From: an uncultured Eubacteriales bacterium
GTDB taxonomy: Bacteria; Bacillota; Clostridia; Oscillospirales; Acutalibacteraceae
Direction: 5' to 3'
Length of the DNA: 25,980 bases
Assembly: GCA_900316925.1 (NCBI GenBank)
Contig: ONEU01000217.1
Span: 1 to 25,980 of the forward strand
A program made the translations under genes and the position numbers. Within the stretch, counting starts at the first letter, position 1. The number at the start of each line of letters is the position of its first letter. Below, piece after piece: positions 1 through 8,396 of the stretch. The notes below the pieces were generated by a model. That model did no database searches, was not told the DNA's origin, and saw only the letters and a program-made list of their open reading frames with translations.

Positions 1-503
1 AAGTTGATGAGGGCGCAAAGTGAGATGATCCGGGCAATCATAAAGAAGATAGCAAAGATCAGCAGTGCACAGACCAATGTGCGCCAGTCCGTCATCAGCA
101 TCACGGCAAAGGTGGTGACAACTCCCTTGCCGCCTTTGAATTTATAATAGAGCGGGAATGTGTGTCCCACCACGGCAAACAGGCCTGCCAGGTACATGAC
201 ATAGGCACGGTAGATCTCCCCCATCTCACCGGGAACCTGAAACATCAGGAAGTAAGCAATGAGTACGGAAATGATGCCCTTCAGGAAGTCGCCCACAAAG
301 GTGATCACCGCCGGAACCTTGCCGACGCAGCGCAGCACATTGGTAAATCCGGCATTGCCGCTTCCCATGGTGCGGATATCCTTATGCGTCACGATGTGCG
401 TGACAATAATGGAAGTATTGACGCTGCTGACCAGATAGGCGGCCAATACGGCAATAATCGTCTGTAGCCAATAGTTTGAGATAAAACTGACAAATTCCTC
501 CAC
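1..503 (-). CDS. plsY: Acyl-phosphate:glycerol-3-phosphate acyltransferase PlsY (3' end outside window)
   Basis: PlsY is an integral membrane enzyme that transfers an acyl group from acyl-phosphate to glycerol-3-phosphate, giving lysophosphatidic acid, the first step of phospholipid synthesis. Reading the minus strand from a GTG at 503 gives about 167 residues with several hydrophobic segments. It carries two family motifs: GSGNAGFTNVLR near residue 47 and GHTFPLYYKFKGGKG near residue 115. The GTG start is chosen because AGAGGTG lies about six bases upstream and no better ATG precedes the first membrane span. The gene begins 12 bases after the stop of der, so the two are probably co-transcribed, a common pairing in Firmicutes. 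The last part of the protein, including the final membrane span, is beyond the window edge. Confidence 0.93.
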   Translation of the reverse strand, partial: MEEFVSFISNYWLQTIIAVLAAYLVSSVNTSIIVTHIVTHKDIRTMGSGNAGFTNVLRCVGKVPAVITFVGDFLKGIISVLIAYFLMFQVPGEMGEIYRAYVMYLAGLFAVVGHTFPLYYKFKGGKGVVTTFAVMLMTDWRTLVCALLIFAIFFMIARIISLCALIN

Positions 504-515
504 TGATAACACCTC

Positions 516-1841
516 TTATTTTTTGTCTCCACGTTCACGGATGATAAAACGGATCGGTGTTCCCTGCATTCCAAAGGTCTCACGAATCCTGTTTTCAAGA
601 TACCGCTGGTAGGAAAAATGGAACAGCTCCGCCGAATTGACAAAGCAAACAAATGTAGGCGGCTTCACGCCCGACTGTGTCATATAAAGGATTTTCAGGC
701 GGCGTCCTTTATCAGTGGGGGGCTGGACCCTGGCAACTGCTTCTGCCAGCAGATCATTCAGCATTCCGGTGGAGATCCTCATGGCGGCGGAATTGACCAC
801 GGAAACGATCAGTTCAAACAGACGATCCAGACGCTGACCTGTTTTGGCAGAGATAAAGATCATCGGCGCATAGGACATAAACGAGAAGTCTGTCTCCAGT
901 TTCTTGCGGTACTCATTCATGGTTTTGTCGTTCTTTTCAACGGCGTCCCACTTATTGACCACGATGATGCAGGCCTTGCCGGATTCATGTGCCAGACCGG
1001 CAATCTTGGAATCCTGCTCCGTAAAGCCGACGGTGCCGTCGATCATCACCAGACACACATCGCTGCGTTCAATGGCCATTTTGGCACGGATAATGCTGTA
1101 TTTCTCAATGGTATCGTCCACACGGCTGCTGCGGCGAAGTCCCGCCGTGTCTGTCAGCTTGAAGCGGCCGAACCGGTTCTCAATCATGGTATCAATACTG
1201 TCACGGGTCGTTCCGGCAATATTCGACACGATACAGCGCTCTTCTCCGGTGATCTTATTGACAAGGGAGGATTTTCCGGCATTCGGACGCCCGATGATGG
1301 CCACGCTCACCACGTCCTCATCCTCGTCCGCTGCCGAAGCGTCGGGCAGATATTCAAAGACGGCATCGAGCAGGTCACCGGTGCCGTGTCCATGCACGGA
1401 GGATACCCGGATGGGATCACCCAGTCCGAGGTTATAAAATTCGTAGAAGGCAGGATCCGGCTCGCCGACCTTATCGCACTTATTCACACAGAGTACCACC
1501 GGACGGCTGCTCTTCTGCAGCATCATAGCTACCTCGTGATCGGTTGCGACCACGCCGCTGTTCAGATCGGTCACCAGGACGATCACATCGGCGGCTTCGA
1601 TGGCAAGCTGTGCCTGACGGCGCATCTGTTTCAGAATGACATCCTCTGAATGAGGCTCTATTCCGCCCGTATCTACCAGAGATATCTTCCGGCCCCTCCA
1701 CTCACACTCGCCGAAGATCCTGTCTCGTGTGACGCCGGGCGTATCATTCACGATCGCCACACGCTGTCCGACCAGTTTATTGAAAAGCGTGGATTTTCCC
1801 ACATTCGGTCTGCCGACGATCGCTACAACCGGTTTTGCCAT
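516..1841 (-). CDS. der: Ribosome-assembly GTPase Der (EngA)
   Basis: Der is an essential tandem GTPase that acts in maturation of the 50S ribosomal subunit. The 441-residue product has two complete G domains and a C-terminal KH-like domain, the normal size and architecture. The first P-loop GRPNVGKS is at residues 10-17, with TPGVTRD, DTGG and NKCD following. The second domain has GRPNAGKSS, DTAGL and NKWD. I start the protein at the ATG at 1841 (MAKPVVAIVG) rather than the in-frame codon nine residues upstream, because AAGGAGG sits just before it and the family normally starts close to this point. It is followed closely by plsY. A terminator after rpmF separates it from the ribosomal gene upstream. 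I see no clear promoter in the short gap. Confidence 0.97.
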   Translation of the reverse strand: MAKPVVAIVGRPNVGKSTLFNKLVGQRVAIVNDTPGVTRDRIFGECEWRGRKISLVDTGGIEPHSEDVILKQMRRQAQLAIEAADVIVLVTDLNSGVVATDHEVAMMLQKSSRPVVLCVNKCDKVGEPDPAFYEFYNLGLGDPIRVSSVHGHGTGDLLDAVFEYLPDASAADEDEDVVSVAIIGRPNAGKSSLVNKITGEERCIVSNIAGTTRDSIDTMIENRFGRFKLTDTAGLRRSSRVDDTIEKYSIIRAKMAIERSDVCLVMIDGTVGFTEQDSKIAGLAHESGKACIIVVNKWDAVEKNDKTMNEYRKKLETDFSFMSYAPMIFISAKTGQRLDRLFELIVSVVNSAAMRISTGMLNDLLAEAVARVQPPTDKGRRLKILYMTQSGVKPPTFVCFVNSAELFHFSYQRYLENRIRETFGMQGTPIRFIIRERGDKK

Positions 1842-1911
1842 ACTTCTCTCCTCCTTTTTTCCCAACACGCTTGGAAGCTGTCTGCTTTCGTACTTCCTTT
1901 CCGCACTGCCG

Positions 1912-1943
1912 ATAAATAAAAAGAGAAGGATTGCTCCTCCTCT
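1912..1943 (-). terminator. Rho-independent terminator after rpmF
   Basis: On the minus strand AGAGGAGGA and TCCTTCTCT form a 9-bp stem (one G-U pair) with a four-base loop, followed by a U-rich run (TTTTTATTT). It lies 27 bases after the rpmF stop and upstream of der. Confidence 0.75.
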
Positions 1944-1969
1944 GTTTTAAGTGAAATCTAAGAAGCCCA

Positions 1970-2152
1970 TTAAGCCTCTGTTTTGATGACTTCTCTTCCG
2001 TTGTACATACCGCAGTTGGTGCATACTCTGTGAGCAAGCTTGAACTCACCGCAGTTGGAGCATCTTGTCAGTGCGGGAGCGCTGAGCTTCCATACTGCAG
2101 AACGTCTCTTATCTCTTCTTGCCTTAGAAGTTTTTCTCTTTGGTACTGCCAT
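1970..2152 (-). CDS. rpmF: 50S ribosomal protein L32
   Basis: L32 is a small structural protein of the large ribosomal subunit. The 60-residue product starts MAVPKRKTSKARRDKRR, the typical L32 N-terminus. It has a zinc-ribbon pair of CxxC motifs (CSNC near residue 32 and CTNC near residue 45), so this is the zinc-binding form. AGGAGG is well placed upstream of the ATG. It lies 34 bases after the yceD-like gene, and both are read from the promoter at 2725-2753. This yceD-rpmF pairing is widespread in bacteria. Confidence 0.98.
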   Translation of the reverse strand: MAVPKRKTSKARRDKRRSAVWKLSAPALTRCSNCGEFKLAHRVCTNCGMYNGREVIKTEA

Positions 2153-2186
2153 TGTAATTGACCTCCTTGAATAAAAGTACTGAAAA

Positions 2187-2684
2187 TCATTCTTCCGCCA
2201 GCAGCTGCATCAGCACTGCCAGCCGTGGATCCGTTTCCTGCCGATTACAGGTGCAGGAGCCCTCATTAAGATTTTTTCCGCACTTTGAACACAAGCCCTT
2301 ACAGGATTCCTTACAAATGAACTTTGACGGAAGTTCCAAAAGAATGTCATCTCTGAGCAGAGCGTCAGTATCGAGCTTATAGTCAGGTGCTTCAATATAA
2401 TCGTCGCCGCTCTCCTCTGAGAGATGGTCAACGAGAATATGACGGAATGTAAACGCAAAGCTTCTGTCGGTGATAGAAGCGCATCTGTCACAGGCAAACC
2501 GGTAATCAAAGCGTACATCAGCACTCATTTCCACCAGCCCTGCCCGGTTCACGATCGTGATCTGAGCATCAGCCGGCGAAACAAAGCCGATCCCGTCCTG
2601 ATTGTCCTGGGACATATCGACTTCTGTCTGTACGGTAATGCGCTCGTTCTCCTCCAAAAACACTTTTTTCAGATCAAGAACCAT
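2187..2684 (-). CDS. YceD/DUF177 family protein, 23S rRNA accumulation factor
   Basis: The 165-residue protein matches the DUF177 (YceD) family, which in several bacteria and in chloroplasts is linked to 23S rRNA accumulation or processing and is typically encoded directly before rpmF, as here. Two conserved cysteine clusters are visible: CDRC at residues 65-68 and a C-terminal CKGLCSKCGKNLN followed by CTC, suggesting metal binding. The start (MVLDLKKVF) follows a GAGGTGAG ribosome binding site and is about 35 bases downstream of the predicted transcription start. The molecular role is inferred from the family; the sequence shows no catalytic motif. Confidence 0.9.
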   Translation of the reverse strand: MVLDLKKVFLEENERITVQTEVDMSQDNQDGIGFVSPADAQITIVNRAGLVEMSADVRFDYRFACDRCASITDRSFAFTFRHILVDHLSEESGDDYIEAPDYKLDTDALLRDDILLELPSKFICKESCKGLCSKCGKNLNEGSCTCNRQETDPRLAVLMQLLAEE

Positions 2685-2724
2685 ACGCTCACCTCAACAG
2701 AATCTTTTTAAAACGCCATAGTCT

Positions 2725-2753
2725 ATTATAATAAGCCTGTGGTTGTTTGTCAA
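2725..2753 (-). promoter_or_regulatory. Consensus sigma-A promoter for yceD-rpmF
   Basis: On the minus strand TTGACA (2748-2753) and TATAAT (2725-2730) are separated by exactly 17 bases, a perfect vegetative promoter. Transcription should start near 2718, leaving a short leader before the yceD-like gene. Confidence 0.92.
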
Positions 2754-2788
2754 TAGCTTTTTGAAAATAATTCCGAAACTATTGCCGA

Positions 2789-4042
2789 TTATATGCCGAT
2801 TTTGAAGATTCGGCTCTTTCCGAGGACATAAAACGTCCGGTGATCCGTATAACGGAGCTTTCTGGCATCGAAGCTCACCTCCACGGAGGTCTCTTCCTTG
2901 CCGTCCGCCGCGAATACCACCAGCTTACCGTGCTCCAAAACAGCCGCTCTGCCGTTATTGATATCCATGGACAGGATCTTTTCGCCGGTATGGATGTTTT
3001 CGGCAATCTCACCGCTATTGCTGACCGTGATGATATTACATTCACGACCGTCGGGATTGACGGAAAGCGACAGCAGCATACCGAAATCACGCTTGAGGGT
3101 ATAATTTGTCAGGGTACGGGATTTGAAGCTGAAATCCTTTTTCTGGCCGCTTTCCACATTGATAAAGAACGCCGTCTTGTCCCCTACCGCTACCGCATTG
3201 CCGTTGTTGAGGAAAGACACCTCATAAATATAGGTATCGTCTGCCTCGTATTTCTGCATATATGTGTCCTGGGTGAAATCGAGGATGTAGATCACGGAGA
3301 TCAGGCCGCCGTTTCTCGCAGAAACACCCGACAGCACTGCACGGGAACCGTCATGGTTCAGCGAAACGGTATTGACATAGTAATCCGCAAAGGAATACTC
3401 GTATTTTTCCAGGTTATCGGTACGGTAGACCGTCAGCTTGGAGAGATAGTCGTCACTGCGCGTCAACAGGGCATAAACACCGTTGTCGGCAATATCACCC
3501 GCATAGATCTTATCATCTGCGGAGCCGGAATAGACGACGGAATCCCGTTTCAGAACGGTAAAGCCGGTGGCGTCGATATTATAGACGATCGCATAGCCGC
3601 CGTTCACACTCAGGGCAGGACTTGCGTATGAGTGCTGGTTTTCCTGATACTTGCCCGCATTCGGATTCAGTACGGCAATCGTGGTGTCGCTGCAGTAGAC
3701 CGGCACATTGCTGATGAGATCGAAGTTCTGCGTATTCAGGCTTGCCCCGGTAAATGTGATGGGATAGCCCTCTCCGTCTGTCTTTCCCAGCAGATCATAT
3801 TGGAACCAGTGGGCAATATTATCGGGAGTCAGTTTATCAATGTTCATAAAGGCCAGTACCGCCACGACTGACAAAAACAGGATCAGAAAAACCTTCAGAA
3901 ACTTGCCGGTGATATTGCTCGGCTCCGGTTCGGTGCTGCGGTAGTCCTCCAGCGGTACATCCTCATAGCTGGTATATTTTCTTTCTGACGCTTTTTTCTC
4001 CTGGATCTCATAGCGTCCTCTTCGGTTCTTTTTTCTTGCCAT
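2789..4042 (-). CDS. DUF5711-type single-span membrane protein with beta-propeller-like outer domain
   Basis: The 417-residue protein has a very basic cytoplasmic N-terminus (MARKKNRRGR), one membrane span at about residues 48-66, and a large outer domain rich in short beta strands with recurring patterns resembling WD40/YVTN-like blades. The layout fits the DUF5711 family that I associate with Ruminococcaceae; that name is from memory and the function is unknown. The start at 4042 is supported by AAGGAGGG eight bases upstream. It follows truA by 41 bases and is probably the last gene of the ecf-truA operon. No catalytic motif is visible. A scaffold or sensing role at the envelope is only a guess. 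Confidence 0.75.
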   Translation of the reverse strand: MARKKNRRGRYEIQEKKASERKYTSYEDVPLEDYRSTEPEPSNITGKFLKVFLILFLSVVAVLAFMNIDKLTPDNIAHWFQYDLLGKTDGEGYPITFTGASLNTQNFDLISNVPVYCSDTTIAVLNPNAGKYQENQHSYASPALSVNGGYAIVYNIDATGFTVLKRDSVVYSGSADDKIYAGDIADNGVYALLTRSDDYLSKLTVYRTDNLEKYEYSFADYYVNTVSLNHDGSRAVLSGVSARNGGLISVIYILDFTQDTYMQKYEADDTYIYEVSFLNNGNAVAVGDKTAFFINVESGQKKDFSFKSRTLTNYTLKRDFGMLLSLSVNPDGRECNIITVSNSGEIAENIHTGEKILSMDINNGRAAVLEHGKLVVFAADGKEETSVEVSFDARKLRYTDHRTFYVLGKSRIFKIGI

Positions 4043-4083
4043 TGGCTCTTTCCCTCCTTTTGATCACATGGATTGCTGCGCCC

Positions 4084-4830
4084 TTACAGCGCATAGAACA
4101 CACGGTTCAGATACAGACCCTCCGGGGGGGCTGTGGGACCGGCTTGCTTGCGGTCAAGTGACCGGATGATGTCCGGCATCCTATCCGGCCGGATCTTCCC
4201 CTGGGCCGTATACAGCAGCGTCCCTACGATAATCCTTACCATATTATATAAAAAGCCGTCTGCCTGTACGGTAACGGTGACCATGTCGCCGTCCCGCTTT
4301 ACACCGATATTCTGTATCGTCCGGTGGAAATCCCCCTTCTGCCGACTGTGGTCAACGGTACAGAAGGCGGTGAAATCATGCCTGCCCAGTAAATGCGCGG
4401 CAGCCTGCCCCATCAGGTGCTCGTCCAACGGGTGCCAGTAGTGCAGGGCGTAGCCGTCCAGAAACGGATCACGGAAGGGGGCATTGTGTATCTTGTAGAT
4501 ATATTCCTTTCCCTTGCAGGAATAGCGGGCATGAAAATCCTCGGGGACATCGCAGGCTTCAAAGGCCGCAATGGTACCGGGCAGGAAACGGTTGATGGCA
4601 TGGGGCAGCCGTTCTGCGGGAATGGAATGAGCCGTATGGAAGCTGATACAGAACATATTGGCGTGTACGCCTGCATCCGTCCGGCTGCAGCCCTTGATAT
4701 CGGGTCTCTCGCCGATCACCTCATAGAGTGCCCGCTGGAAATCCTCCTGCACGGTGCGGCCGTTCTCCTGCACCTGCCAGCCGTGATATTGACGGCCGTC
4801 ATATCTGATTTTTAACAGTATATTTCTCAT
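4084..4830 (-). CDS. truA: tRNA pseudouridine(38-40) synthase TruA
   Basis: TruA converts uridines 38-40 in the anticodon stem-loop of many tRNAs to pseudouridine. The 248-residue length is normal. The signature GCSRTDAGVHA contains the catalytic aspartate at D52. Other family blocks are YDGRQYHGWQ near the N-terminus, the HDFTAFC stretch, and a C-terminal FLYNMVRIIVGTLL. The ribosome binding site TAAGGACG overlaps the stop region of ecfT, so translation is probably coupled. truA directly after ecfT is the standard Firmicute order, usually followed by rplM-rpsI, whereas here a DUF5711 gene follows. Confidence 0.96.
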   Translation of the reverse strand: MRNILLKIRYDGRQYHGWQVQENGRTVQEDFQRALYEVIGERPDIKGCSRTDAGVHANMFCISFHTAHSIPAERLPHAINRFLPGTIAAFEACDVPEDFHARYSCKGKEYIYKIHNAPFRDPFLDGYALHYWHPLDEHLMGQAAAHLLGRHDFTAFCTVDHSRQKGDFHRTIQNIGVKRDGDMVTVTVQADGFLYNMVRIIVGTLLYTAQGKIRPDRMPDIIRSLDRKQAGPTAPPEGLYLNRVFYAL

Positions 4831-4838
4831 AAGCGTCC

Positions 4839-5654
4839 TTATCTCACAAGCGGCGGAAAATAGACATTACATAATACCACGCCGGTAAACATCACCAGCG
4901 AAAACAGCAGCCCCCACAGATCCAGCCATGAAAAGTGCGGGATCCGCATACGGGTCCTTCCCTTCCCGCCGTTGTAGCAGCGGCATTCCATTGCCATTGC
5001 CAGGTCGTTTGCCCGTCGGAAGGACGAGACAAACAGCGGAATGAGTACCGGTATCAGCGCTTTGATGCGCCTGAAGATGCTGCCGCTTTCCATGTCGGCG
5101 CCTCTTGCCTTCTGGGCATTCATAATTTTATCGGTTTCTTCCAGCAGCACCGGGATAAACCGCAGTGCAATGGTCATCATCATCGCAAGCTCATGGACCC
5201 GGATGTGAAAGACCGTCAGGGGTTTGAGCAGACGTTCCAGGGCGTCCGTCAGGTCCGTCGGCGAGGTGGTAAACGTCAGTACCGAGCTGATGAGTACCAG
5301 CGTCGCGATGCGGATGGTCACGAAGATTGCATTATTGATGCCGCCCACGGTGATCTTGATAATCCACCATTCCCAGAGCACCTCTCCCGAGCCGTAAAAC
5401 AGGTTCAGGATACCGGTGAGCAGGATGACAAACAGGATGACCTTCATGCTTTTGAGGTACATCCGGAAGCTGATCTTTGTCAGGAGGATGACAAGCAGTG
5501 ATGCCATGGTGATCAGCATCAGCGACAGATAATTGCCTGCAACAAATATAAAGACGATGTAAGCAAGCAGAAAAAGTATTTTGGAACGTGCATCAAGACG
5601 GTGTATCAAGGAACGACCCGGCATAAACTGTCCGAGCGTAATATCTCTTACCAT
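4839..5654 (-). CDS. ecfT: ECF transporter transmembrane component EcfT
   Basis: EcfT is the membrane scaffold of energy-coupling-factor importers. It couples ATP hydrolysis by EcfA1/EcfA2 to movement of interchangeable S components that bind vitamins or metal ions. The 271-residue protein has several hydrophobic segments and the two cytoplasmic coupling-helix motifs with Ala-Arg-Gly-like cores: QKARGADME near residue 182 and AMECRCYNGG near residue 220. The start follows AAAGGAG. It lies 15 bases after ecfA2. No S component is present in the window, so the substrate cannot be told; the conserved cluster suggests the shared group II type. Confidence 0.95.
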   Translation of the reverse strand: MVRDITLGQFMPGRSLIHRLDARSKILFLLAYIVFIFVAGNYLSLMLITMASLLVILLTKISFRMYLKSMKVILFVILLTGILNLFYGSGEVLWEWWIIKITVGGINNAIFVTIRIATLVLISSVLTFTTSPTDLTDALERLLKPLTVFHIRVHELAMMMTIALRFIPVLLEETDKIMNAQKARGADMESGSIFRRIKALIPVLIPLFVSSFRRANDLAMAMECRCYNGGKGRTRMRIPHFSWLDLWGLLFSLVMFTGVVLCNVYFPPLVR

Positions 5655-5669
5655 GGCCCCGCTCCTTTC

Positions 5670-6518
5670 CTATACACATAGATTCATAATTTCATGGAAT
5701 GCCTGTTCCACGGTGAGAATATTGGCAGGAACGGGGATTCCCTGTTCCCGCAGCAGCATCATAATCTTGGTGATCTGCGGAACGCGCAGACCGATGGATT
5801 CCAGTTCACCGCCCCGTGAGAAGACCTCCCCGGTGGTGCTGAACATGACCTTCCTGCCGTGATCCATCACGAGGATCCTGTCGGCGATCCTAGCAATGTC
5901 CTCCATACTGTGTGACACCAGCAGGACGGTATTCTTCCTGACATCGTGATAGGACTTGATCTGCGAGAGCAGGACGTCCCGTCCTAAGGGATCCAATCCT
6001 GCTGTGGGTTCGTCCAGAATGAGCACCTCAGGGTCCATGGCGATCACGCCGGCAATGGCGGCACGGCGTTTCTCTCCGCCGGAAAGCTCAAAGGGGGACT
6101 TATCCAGAAGCTCCGGTTTCAGTCCGACAAATTCTGCGGCAGCGTGTACCTTCCTGTCGATTTCCTCTTCCGGAAGTCCCATATTCTTCGGGCCATAGGC
6201 AATATCCTTATAGACAGTCTCTTCAAAGAGCTGGTACTCGGGATACTGGAACACCATCCCTACCTTGAAGCGGATCTCACGGATCTTTTTGGGCTTTTCC
6301 CAGATATCCTTCCCGTTGAGAAGGATCCTGCCCTCCTTGGGGCGGAGCAGACCGTTGAGCAGCTGCACAAGGGTGGATTTTCCCGAACCCGTGTGACCGA
6401 TCAGACCAACGAACTCCCCGCTTTCTATTTCAAAGCTGACATCTTCCAGCGCCTGCTTTTCAAAGCTCGTACCGGCGCCGTAAATGTAGCTGATATGTTC
6501 TGCTGTTAAGATCGACAT
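5670..6518 (-). CDS. ecfA2: ECF transporter ATPase EcfA2
   Basis: This is one of the two ATPase subunits of the ECF importer. The 282-residue protein has Walker A GHTGSGKST at residues 41-49, the Q-loop glutamine at 91, the signature LSGGE at 145-149 and Walker B LILDE at 166-170, with a switch histidine in VSHSMED. The second-gene position and the YQLFEETVYKDIAYGP segment after the Q-loop (an F instead of the usual EcfA1 IVAxxVEEDVAFG) fit EcfA2. GGAGTG precedes the ATG. It starts 20 bases after ecfA1. Confidence 0.94.
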   Translation of the reverse strand: MSILTAEHISYIYGAGTSFEKQALEDVSFEIESGEFVGLIGHTGSGKSTLVQLLNGLLRPKEGRILLNGKDIWEKPKKIREIRFKVGMVFQYPEYQLFEETVYKDIAYGPKNMGLPEEEIDRKVHAAAEFVGLKPELLDKSPFELSGGEKRRAAIAGVIAMDPEVLILDEPTAGLDPLGRDVLLSQIKSYHDVRKNTVLLVSHSMEDIARIADRILVMDHGRKVMFSTTGEVFSRGGELESIGLRVPQITKIMMLLREQGIPVPANILTVEQAFHEIMNLCV

Positions 6519-6538
6519 CGCATTTCACTCCGATCGGA

Positions 6539-7426
6539 TCATTCGGAACCGTCTGTTTTCCGGTGATGCTTCAACATCTCCAGAATGGCGGCGGCACATT
6601 CATCCTCTGTCAGGACACATTCCGGCAGCTCAAGACCGCAGCCGCGCAGACGGTGGTTCAGCTCTGTTGCCTGGGGAACGTCCAGATGGTGCTGCTTCAT
6701 CAGCTCGCACCGTGAAAACACTTCCCGGGGAGTTCCCTCGGTGAACACTCTGCCGCTGTCAACCATGACGACACGGTCCGCTAAAATCGCTTCCTCCATA
6801 TAATGGGTGATGAGAATGATCGTGATCCCCCGTTCTTTGTTCAGACGGCGGACGGTGCTGATGACCTCTTCCCGTCCCTGGGGGTCAAGCATGGCGGTAG
6901 GTTCGTCCAGGACGATGCAATGTGGCTCCATGGCAATGATCCCCGCAATGGCGACCCGCTGCTTCTGGCCGCCGGAGAGTTTATCCGGCGAGTGTCTGCG
7001 GTAGTCGTACATATCTACCGCCTTGAGGGCATTATCAACCCTCGTGCGTATTTCTGCGGAGGGAACGCCGAGATTCTCGCACCCGAATGCGACGTCCTCT
7101 TCAACGATCCCCGCAACAATCTGATTATCGGGATTCTGCAGGACCAGTCCCACCCTCTTACGGATGTCAAATACATGGTCGTCGTCCTTGGTGTTCATGC
7201 CGTCCACCAGCACATCACCAGTGGTAGGCAGATAGATTGCATTAAAGTGTTTGGCAAGGGTGGATTTCCCCGAACCGTTGTGTCCCACAATGGCGACAAA
7301 TTCTCCCCTGCCGATGGTCAGATCAATGCCTTTCAGCGCATAATCCGACGCTCCGGCGTGATTATCCTCTTCCTCGTCTTCATCGTACCTGAAATACACA
7401 TTTTCGACTTTGATAAAATCTTCCAT
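6539..7426 (-). CDS. ecfA1: ECF transporter ATPase EcfA1
   Basis: This is the partner ATPase of the ECF module. The 295-residue protein shows Walker A GHNGSGKST at residues 48-56, the Q-loop in LQNPDNQIV, signature LSGGQ at 150-154, Walker B IVLDE at 171-175, and the switch histidine in ITHYMEE. The VEEDVAFG block is typical of EcfA1. A strongly acidic insertion (DEDEEEDNH, residues 15-23) between the first strands is unusual in size but does not disturb the motifs. It is the first ecf gene, 20 bases after the methyltransferase stop, so it probably shares that transcript. The ribosome binding site is AGGGGACAGGG. Confidence 0.95.
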   Translation of the reverse strand: MEDFIKVENVYFRYDEDEEEDNHAGASDYALKGIDLTIGRGEFVAIVGHNGSGKSTLAKHFNAIYLPTTGDVLVDGMNTKDDDHVFDIRKRVGLVLQNPDNQIVAGIVEEDVAFGCENLGVPSAEIRTRVDNALKAVDMYDYRRHSPDKLSGGQKQRVAIAGIIAMEPHCIVLDEPTAMLDPQGREEVISTVRRLNKERGITIILITHYMEEAILADRVVMVDSGRVFTEGTPREVFSRCELMKQHHLDVPQATELNHRLRGCGLELPECVLTEDECAAAILEMLKHHRKTDGSE

Positions 7427-7446
7427 TCCCTGTCCCCTTGCCCTTG

Positions 7447-8310
7447 TTATACCGATTCCCAGATGGCGGTACTGCCGCAGGGCAGCGTCAGACCGCTCTC
7501 AGTAACATGCAGACCGATCTCCGAGCTGGAAGTCCTGCCGCCGAAGCGCTTTTGCAGCATCACGCCCAACAGGTATTCCATTACAGAGGGTGACAGCCCT
7601 GTGGTGTAGGAATTGAGAATGAAAAACAGAGCATTCTCCGAAAGGATCGGCAGGCAAAGCTCTACCAGGGAAAAAAGCTGTTCCTCCAGCTTCCAGACCT
7701 CTCCTCCGGGACCTCTTCCATAGGAGGGCGGGTCCATGATAATGCCGTCGTAGGTATTGCCGCGGCGCTGCTCCCGCTGGACAAACTTCACACAGTCATC
7801 CACCAGCCAGCGCACCGGTTTATCGGCAAGGCCGCTCAGTCCTGCGTTCTCCTTTGCCCACTGCACCATACCTTTGGAAGCGTCCACATGACAGACGGAT
7901 GCCCCGGCATTCAGGCAGGCAAGGGTGGCGGCACCCGTATAGGCAAACATATTCAGTACCTTCACAGGACGGCCGGCGTTTTTGATTTTTCCGGCAGCAA
8001 AGTCCCAGTTGACTGACTGCTCAGGGAACACGCCGGTATGCTTGAAGCCCATGGGCTTGATGCCGAAGGTAAGCTCATGGTAGCGGATCGTCCAGGATTT
8101 CGGCAATGTCTGGTAGTACTGCCAGGCGCCGCCGCCGCTGGAGGAGCGCTGGTAACGGGCGTGTGCCTTTTTCCAGAGGGGATGCTTCTTGGGCGTCTGC
8201 CAGATGATCTGCGGGTCGGGACGGATGAGCACGATATCGCCCCAACGCTCCAGACGTTCCCCGTCCGAGCAGTCGATCAGCTCATAATCCTTCCATTGTG
8301 CTTCTCGCAT
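7447..8310 (-). CDS. Class I SAM-dependent rRNA methyltransferase, RlmI/COG1092-like
   Basis: The 287-residue protein has a Rossmann methyltransferase fold. Motif I is VLNMFAYTGAAT at about residues 118-128, an acidic HVDASKG block follows, and the catalytic-type motif IMDPPSYGRG is at 191-200. This combination is characteristic of the YccW/RlmI group of 23S rRNA cytosine-5 methyltransferases, though the group also contains enzymes of unknown target. It is shorter than RlmI because the N-terminal PUA RNA-binding domain is missing or replaced by a short beta-rich region (residues 1-60). The catalytic cysteine expected for cytosine-5 chemistry is not obvious, so the exact base modified is uncertain. 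AGGAGG supports the start. It precedes ecfA1 in the same direction. Confidence 0.83.
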   Translation of the reverse strand: MREAQWKDYELIDCSDGERLERWGDIVLIRPDPQIIWQTPKKHPLWKKAHARYQRSSSGGGAWQYYQTLPKSWTIRYHELTFGIKPMGFKHTGVFPEQSVNWDFAAGKIKNAGRPVKVLNMFAYTGAATLACLNAGASVCHVDASKGMVQWAKENAGLSGLADKPVRWLVDDCVKFVQREQRRGNTYDGIIMDPPSYGRGPGGEVWKLEEQLFSLVELCLPILSENALFFILNSYTTGLSPSVMEYLLGVMLQKRFGGRTSSSEIGLHVTESGLTLPCGSTAIWESV

Positions 8311-8354
8311 ATTCGTTCCTCCTGTGTGTTCTGATGGACAAATGAAAATAGTGA

Positions 8355-8386
8355 GTGCAGAGCAGCCTGTTACAACCGCCCTGCAC
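8355..8386 (-). terminator. Possible weak terminator after ilvD
   Basis: GTGCAG and CTGCAC, with inner GC pairs, form a stem-loop just after the ilvD stop on the minus strand. The tail (TCACTATTTTC) is only weakly U-rich, so read-through into the methyltransferase-ecf operon is possible. Confidence 0.35.
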
Positions 8387-8396
8387 AGTGTCTCAA

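Noticed and set aside
618..1649. Long plus-strand open frame (343 codons) opposite der
   Set aside because: It lies wholly opposite the well-supported der gene, has no ribosome binding site, and its His/Gln/Arg-rich product resembles no family.
2740..2788. Weak CAATAG/CTATTG hairpin after the DUF5711 gene
   Set aside because: The arms are six bases with a loop of over twenty and no U tract, so it is not a credible terminator.
2840..3631. Plus-strand open frame (263 codons) opposite the DUF5711 gene
   Set aside because: It is antisense to a gene with a clear start, signal and promoter context, and its composition is that of a reverse-frame artefact.
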